Below, one piece after another: positions 61,501-64,000 of a stretch of 64,000 nucleotides of DNA. Location of the stretch: the NCBI RefSeq assembly GCF_005780165.1, contig NZ_VAUV01000003.1:1-64000 (forward strand), written 5' to 3'. The translations under genes and the position numbers were made by a program. The DNA comes from Phragmitibacter flavus. GTDB lineage: Bacteria > Verrucomicrobiota > Verrucomicrobiia > Verrucomicrobiales > Verrucomicrobiaceae. The first letter of the stretch is position 1. Every line of letters begins with the position of its first letter. Below the pieces are notes generated by a model, which was not told the origin of the DNA, did no database searches, and saw nothing but the letters and a program-made list of their open reading frames with translations.

Positions 61501-64000
61501 CCACGTTGGAGGCGGCGACCAAATTCATACCTCCACCACCATCATCAGCCAGATGATCCTCAACGACCCCGGCCAGTTCTCCGGCACCGGCACCCTCACC
61601 AAAACCGGCGACGGACGCCTCAACCTCAACAACACCTACGACTTCACCGGCGACATCAACGTCCAGGACGGTATTCTTATCGCCGGTGCCACCGCCATCG
61701 GCGGACGCCAGCCCGGCCAGACCATCACCGTCGGTAAAGGAGCCACCCTCGCCCTCGCCGCCACCGAATTCGACGGCACGCTCAACTTCAACGACGGTTC
61801 CACCTACATCGCCAATGGCAACGGCATCACCACCGCCTTCAACGGCCTCGTCAACCTCAACGGCACCGTCCACACCTACCTCCAAAACATCGGCAGCTTT
61901 GTAAACGGAGCCAACCTCGCCTTCAACAACCGTGTCACCCTCGGCTCAGCCTCCACCTGGAACATCTACGGTCGCGACGGCGGCACCGTTGGAGCCTCCG
62001 GCAACGCCCTCTACCTCAACAGCCCCAACGACATCTCCGGCACCATCCGCATCAACGCCAATGCTCTTGTGGTCGCCTCCAACGCCGGCTCTCTCGGCAA
62101 CGCCACCAATCGTGCCACCGTCGAACTCGCCGGTCCGAATGCCCGACTCATGCTGCGCGAAAACAGCACTGCCGACTTCAATTTCAACCTCAATGTCAAT
62201 GCCAACTCCGTCTTGGAATTGCGCAACGCCGGAGCCAACGCCGGCCACTATTTCAGCATCAACAACCTCAATGTTGCCGACAAGGCCATCTTTACCCTCA
62301 ACGGAGGCAACAACGAACAGCTCCAAGTCGCAGGCACCGCCAACTTCGCCGGCAGCGCCATCTTGAACCTCAGCACTGCCAGCATCAACGCGGTCTTCCG
62401 TGAAGTGACGGGCGGCAGCAACATCAGCAAACTGGGCGCCGGCAGCCTCTTTCTCACCGGCGCCACCGGCTGGAGCAACACCTATACCCAATACTTCGGC
62501 AACACCCAGCTCTTGCAAGCTGGCACCCTGAACGGCATCGACTCCCTCGTCATCAAAGGCGGCCGCTTCTCCATCGACAATTCACAAGGCAGCTTCAACA
62601 TCAACCGCCTCTCCGACACCCTCGCCGTCACCATGTGGGGCGGCGATTTGATCAGCAGCGGCACTGAAGCCGTCGGAACCCTCACCGCCCGTGGCAGCCT
62701 CGACATCCGCCAGCTCTACGCCAGCGCCACCCTCGGCTCCAATGGCCCCACCGCCAGTGTCCTCAGCTTCTCCAACTCCATCACCGCCGCCCGTCAACTG
62801 GGTGCCACCATCGACTTCCGCGCTGAAAGCGGCGGCACCCTCGGTGGCACTGGCGTGAGCCCTCGCATTGTCTTCAACGGTCAGGCCACCACCACCTTCC
62901 TAGGCGGCGGCATCGTCAACGGCAACGACTGGGCCCAATACAACGCCGCTGTCGATGGCGGTTTCCAACGCGGTGTATTGTCCCAAGGCACCTATGCCAG
63001 CAATGGCGCTGAAACCGGCTGGCTATCCACCCAAAACATCAACCTCACCACCATCAGCCCCACCCTCACCGGCTCCCGCACCATTCAAAGCCTCCGCTTC
63101 GACACCGGCACCGCCCGCACCCTCACCCTCGGCTCCAACAACCTCACGATCACCAGCGGCGGCATCATGGTTACCACCGCAAACGGCACCCACACCATCG
63201 GAGCCAACATCACCGACACCGGCGTCCTCACCGCAGGCATCGCCAGCGACGGCATTGCTGATGAACTCTTCGTCCATCTGGTCAACGGCGGCGGTGCCCT
63301 CGTCATCAATGCCCTCATCGCCGACAACGGCACCGATCCGCTCAGCTTCGTCAAGGCCAGTGGCGGCAACGTGACCCTCAACAACCCCAACAACAGCTTC
63401 AGCGGTGGACTCTACCTCAACGAAGGTGGCATCACCCACACCAACCTCACCACCGGCCTCGGCGCAGCCAACAGCACCATCTTCCTCCAGGGTGGCACCC
63501 TTGCCCTTCGCCACGACAACGGCGGCACCAGCACCGGCACCCTCAGCTACAACCACAACATCAACACCCGCGCCAACAGCACCCTCAGCCTCGACCGCGC
63601 CACCGGCACCAGCAGCATCACCGCCAACACCATGGTGTTCCAAAAACTCACCATCGACGACGCCACCCTCACGGTCCGCAACAACATCAACACTGGCACC
63701 GCTGCCTCCAACTACAACGCCCGCTTCACCCAGGGTGCCACCTTCAGCGGCCTCGCCATCCTCGACATCGCCCGCAACGGCACTGCTGGCAACCAGGCCG
63801 CCGCCACCATCGTCGGCGAAACCAGCGGCACCGGCACCCTCATCAAAAACAACGCCGGAGCACTCGAATTCGGCACCGCCGACCTCCTCGACAGCATCGC
63901 CAACACCTGGAACGGCGACCTCATCGTCAACGCCGGCGACATCCGTCTGCAAAAAACCGCCGGCACCCAGGCCATCGGTGGAAACATCATCATGAACGGC
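55592..64000 (+). CDS. Giant autotransporter-type beta-strand repeat protein (3' end outside the window)
   Basis: One frame stays open from the ATG at 55592 (or 55598) to the end of the window, 2,803 codons, with no stop. An extended signal region (to about residue 52, SNSRA-ADIDWDGG) is followed by dozens of autotransporter-associated beta-strand repeats of the form GTLTKRGSGKWTLSG, GLTKNGTGTLILNAGNTFTG and GTLTKTGDGRLNLNN, rich in Gly, Thr, Asn, Ala. This predicts a long right-handed beta-helix secreted to the cell surface; the barrel domain would lie beyond the window. The many long ORFs on the opposite strand and in other frames are shadows of its GC-rich, biased codons. Confidence 0.88.
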   Translation, partial: MIMLSLPPLAPKSEIDLPLKHSRNIATKTLLAWMARISVMGAVLGVVSNSRAADIDWDGGAGDFLWSSSANWLPDGLPATGDALQFTTPSAAFIHLDGNRLGAYSGLEFSGGGTINFGVAGAPNLLSLNPVTAPNITIASGTTVNLNAFVTGPLSFSGGGTVVLDNYFAPNGNITADGAGTTIKVFSHSVLAHSSGGLAGTRGDIPTLGPIAGATETLTLTNGARLQFVGYGMNPDANSKNIIIGEGGGILDVRNGSIQFDDANQVSGAGLVTKAGIGRLLMFGNATTNFNLSGGSLVQEGFLELNSASNAFPATASHTVSGGVLGLAHTTTVFSMSFNTITLNSGGSLGVGSASHRFGSTTAASTMILNGGNLLGADYIDGRTSRNVIINSHLQGSGTIQVMGGLGSGSGNPNLGNHRIIFQRADSTNTTFNGRFVLNNSAGIENNTSNDSGPGTGNALGNATIEFKGTNTALDLRDNGTGNNQTIGGYTGVNLELTSTQKGGTASLAVTRGSGSNAGNTIELGDLTIGSQYFDINAQNSYRAAFTGDVLITGNATIATRYNGSLTNNGSIQFNSAINEDIADRSLSKVGPVNSQMNALNSINVTNLNLVQGILSLRGPSGAIGLGLGGTGTVNTSINGSLVLDDNAEGTATGNRLNADLDVNMRGGTLSLLSGAGGSNQSVENLNLAAGYNTFNATANSSAAVLQLGNATTWTRATNAVVNFTGTNLGTAGNNGRILIGGQADSAFLGGWAVVSPTATTLEFAKYDATGGLGVSAFTAYTSGVAAIDYVSGNHIKKTDNVTTTLGATSVNSLNLQLTTAMAATTDTIKLGGAANLLRIESGGLISSTQPAFIDHFTPGVDKGQITAGAANDDAASLYITNTANLSIGARLVNNGTGALTVVKSGSGTLFLTNTNALATNNNFTGGLIINAGLVHVYANSTTAIDALSSNITLAGGALGVNTNNQNGNMTSARTITVAASGSSLLLDNNTSAAHADPGANTDKNVTFAALNFTAPASGEGAPTLNFGGFSSNDAIFQTVDISNAPTINMVTTDSNSWMRFNNLTGSGGFTLTQTGTTYNTSTAEHIILGTGAADTTANTYTGDIVLRGGRLLLNKGLNTTAITGDVIINGGTLSWAGTNRGNQFAAGSKVYLIAGNLGQADEGTTNGFTNDYDGYVSELIMTGGQLNSGRVSMTIDKATISGGLIDVQGISNLGAILTLNNTELLQGAPAISVKGDALTDLTTLVLGGDYFKTTGQNINLLSAPATFSAGAEVRLLTDITVATSPFMANSYSSGINVAAGRELAAIARVDLDGATRDFNIADAAYYTIQPNIINGGISKSGLGTMVLSSFLNQNTFDGAVAVNAGVLVIRNNSSLGSTVGATTIAAGATLEAESGLVSAENITLSGFGAADKNAALLSYRSANIFTGNVAISGDTALSTYASSIAFDSSARPGTLVPIFSRSELRFTQALTGTGNLLVRGDGHLYLDGGLGNTGSLLKDGGGYVYLSGPSTYTGITDIGAGVLRTSTTLGTTAQGTRVLGGASLQLTGNTNLGNESLELHGIGHTSQRGSLVNLSGNNTASGVINLVTDTQNPLAAIHSIDGLMTLTGGVISATNANLAVSGPGNGSIAGGIATGTGTLTKRGSGKWTLSGPTASTFTGATTIEGGTLEVDTASSQLSDTAALNLNGGNLALTGSGTETVNGLNLNAGGAEIALGSATLNIGTLSRSAGATVNFTTAGNLPTTATNTNGILGAYATVGGRDWASVNGTTVTALATYTTLYEDTNLANGTLAPTPTLTTADNLLVDRTQQNVTTTAVNANSLKITTGLGLAQKALGITLGSGGVLYDGTPGSTFGIAGATASLNAGSNELVFQIHEGTLDANIILAGTGGLTKNGTGTLILNAGNTFTGDININNGTLAIQGATGDPTALGAIGARTVNINGGTFSVATGLYDPAVTTKSFVIGTDGGTIHVGGGDQIHTSTTIISQMILNDPGQFSGTGTLTKTGDGRLNLNNTYDFTGDINVQDGILIAGATAIGGRQPGQTITVGKGATLALAATEFDGTLNFNDGSTYIANGNGITTAFNGLVNLNGTVHTYLQNIGSFVNGANLAFNNRVTLGSASTWNIYGRDGGTVGASGNALYLNSPNDISGTIRINANALVVASNAGSLGNATNRATVELAGPNARLMLRENSTADFNFNLNVNANSVLELRNAGANAGHYFSINNLNVADKAIFTLNGGNNEQLQVAGTANFAGSAILNLSTASINAVFREVTGGSNISKLGAGSLFLTGATGWSNTYTQYFGNTQLLQAGTLNGIDSLVIKGGRFSIDNSQGSFNINRLSDTLAVTMWGGDLISSGTEAVGTLTARGSLDIRQLYASATLGSNGPTASVLSFSNSITAARQLGATIDFRAESGGTLGGTGVSPRIVFNGQATTTFLGGGIVNGNDWAQYNAAVDGGFQRGVLSQGTYASNGAETGWLSTQNINLTTISPTLTGSRTIQSLRFDTGTARTLTLGSNNLTITSGGIMVTTANGTHTIGANITDTGVLTAGIASDGIADELFVHLVNGGGALVINALIADNGTDPLSFVKASGGNVTLNNPNNSFSGGLYLNEGGITHTNLTTGLGAANSTIFLQGGTLALRHDNGGTSTGTLSYNHNINTRANSTLSLDRATGTSSITANTMVFQKLTIDDATLTVRNNINTGTAASNYNARFTQGATFSGLAILDIARNGTAGNQAAATIVGETSGTGTLIKNNAGALEFGTADLLDSIANTWNGDLIVNAGDIRLQKTAGTQAIGGNIIMNG

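Overview
The window looks like chromosome from a member of the Verrucomicrobiota (PVC superphylum, probably order Verrucomicrobiales). This is inferred from gene content: a PVC-type haem-binding CxxCH protein, a DUF1549/DUF1553 plus DUF1501 pair, a DUF1080 protein, a sulfatase, a NIPSNAP protein, a DUF5117-type zinc metalloprotease, very long autotransporters built of beta-strand repeats, and genes that mostly lack clear Shine-Dalgarno sites. No rRNA, tRNA, CRISPR array or phage was recognised.

Layout. 1-517: end of a decayed DDE transposase and a dispersed hairpin. 518-12503: mostly housekeeping and membrane functions (DsbD, RNase R, IspH with a ferritin-like partner, a membrane protein/winged-helix pair with matching operators, DoxX, DUF4105, DUF2721, VC0807-like, DUF1080). 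12751-16321: a divergent AraC regulator and sulfatase, then a small lipoprotein and an outer-membrane barrel. 16413-23541: minus-strand secreted proteins (PVC haem protein and ceramidase-like protein as an operon, then a zinc metalloprotease). 23692-26895: GYF/DUF4190 protein, A-type Fe-S carrier and a UvrD/Rep-family helicase, with a heptanucleotide tandem repeat between the last two.

27780-31256 is an accessory island with richer A+T, only small plus-strand genes (GNAT, DUF3592-like, transglutaminase-like, unknowns) and two sites that resemble integron attC recombination sites. No integrase gene is visible. It is followed by an autotransporter carrying an ice-binding-like DUF3494 domain, a MocR regulator and a double NIPSNAP protein.

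36802-43179 (minus) reads as one regulated unit: ECF sigma factor, membrane anti-sigma-like protein, propeller lipoprotein, DUF1549/DUF1553 protein and DUF1501 protein. 43180-51870 is rearranged. It holds two copies of a 268-bp repeat, a REP-associated transposase bounded by perfect 26-bp inverted repeats, a truncated metallopeptidase gene, and a giant calcium-binding-repeat/metallopeptidase gene broken by one stop codon and one frameshift. Each metallopeptidase gene is followed by a gene for a secreted protein with a C-terminal membrane anchor.

52189-55284 holds an MBL-fold hydrolase and the C-terminal processing protease Prc. From 55592 a single reading frame of at least 2,803 codons, an autotransporter-type repeat protein, runs off the end of the window. 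All functional calls come from motif reading by eye; no database search was possible.
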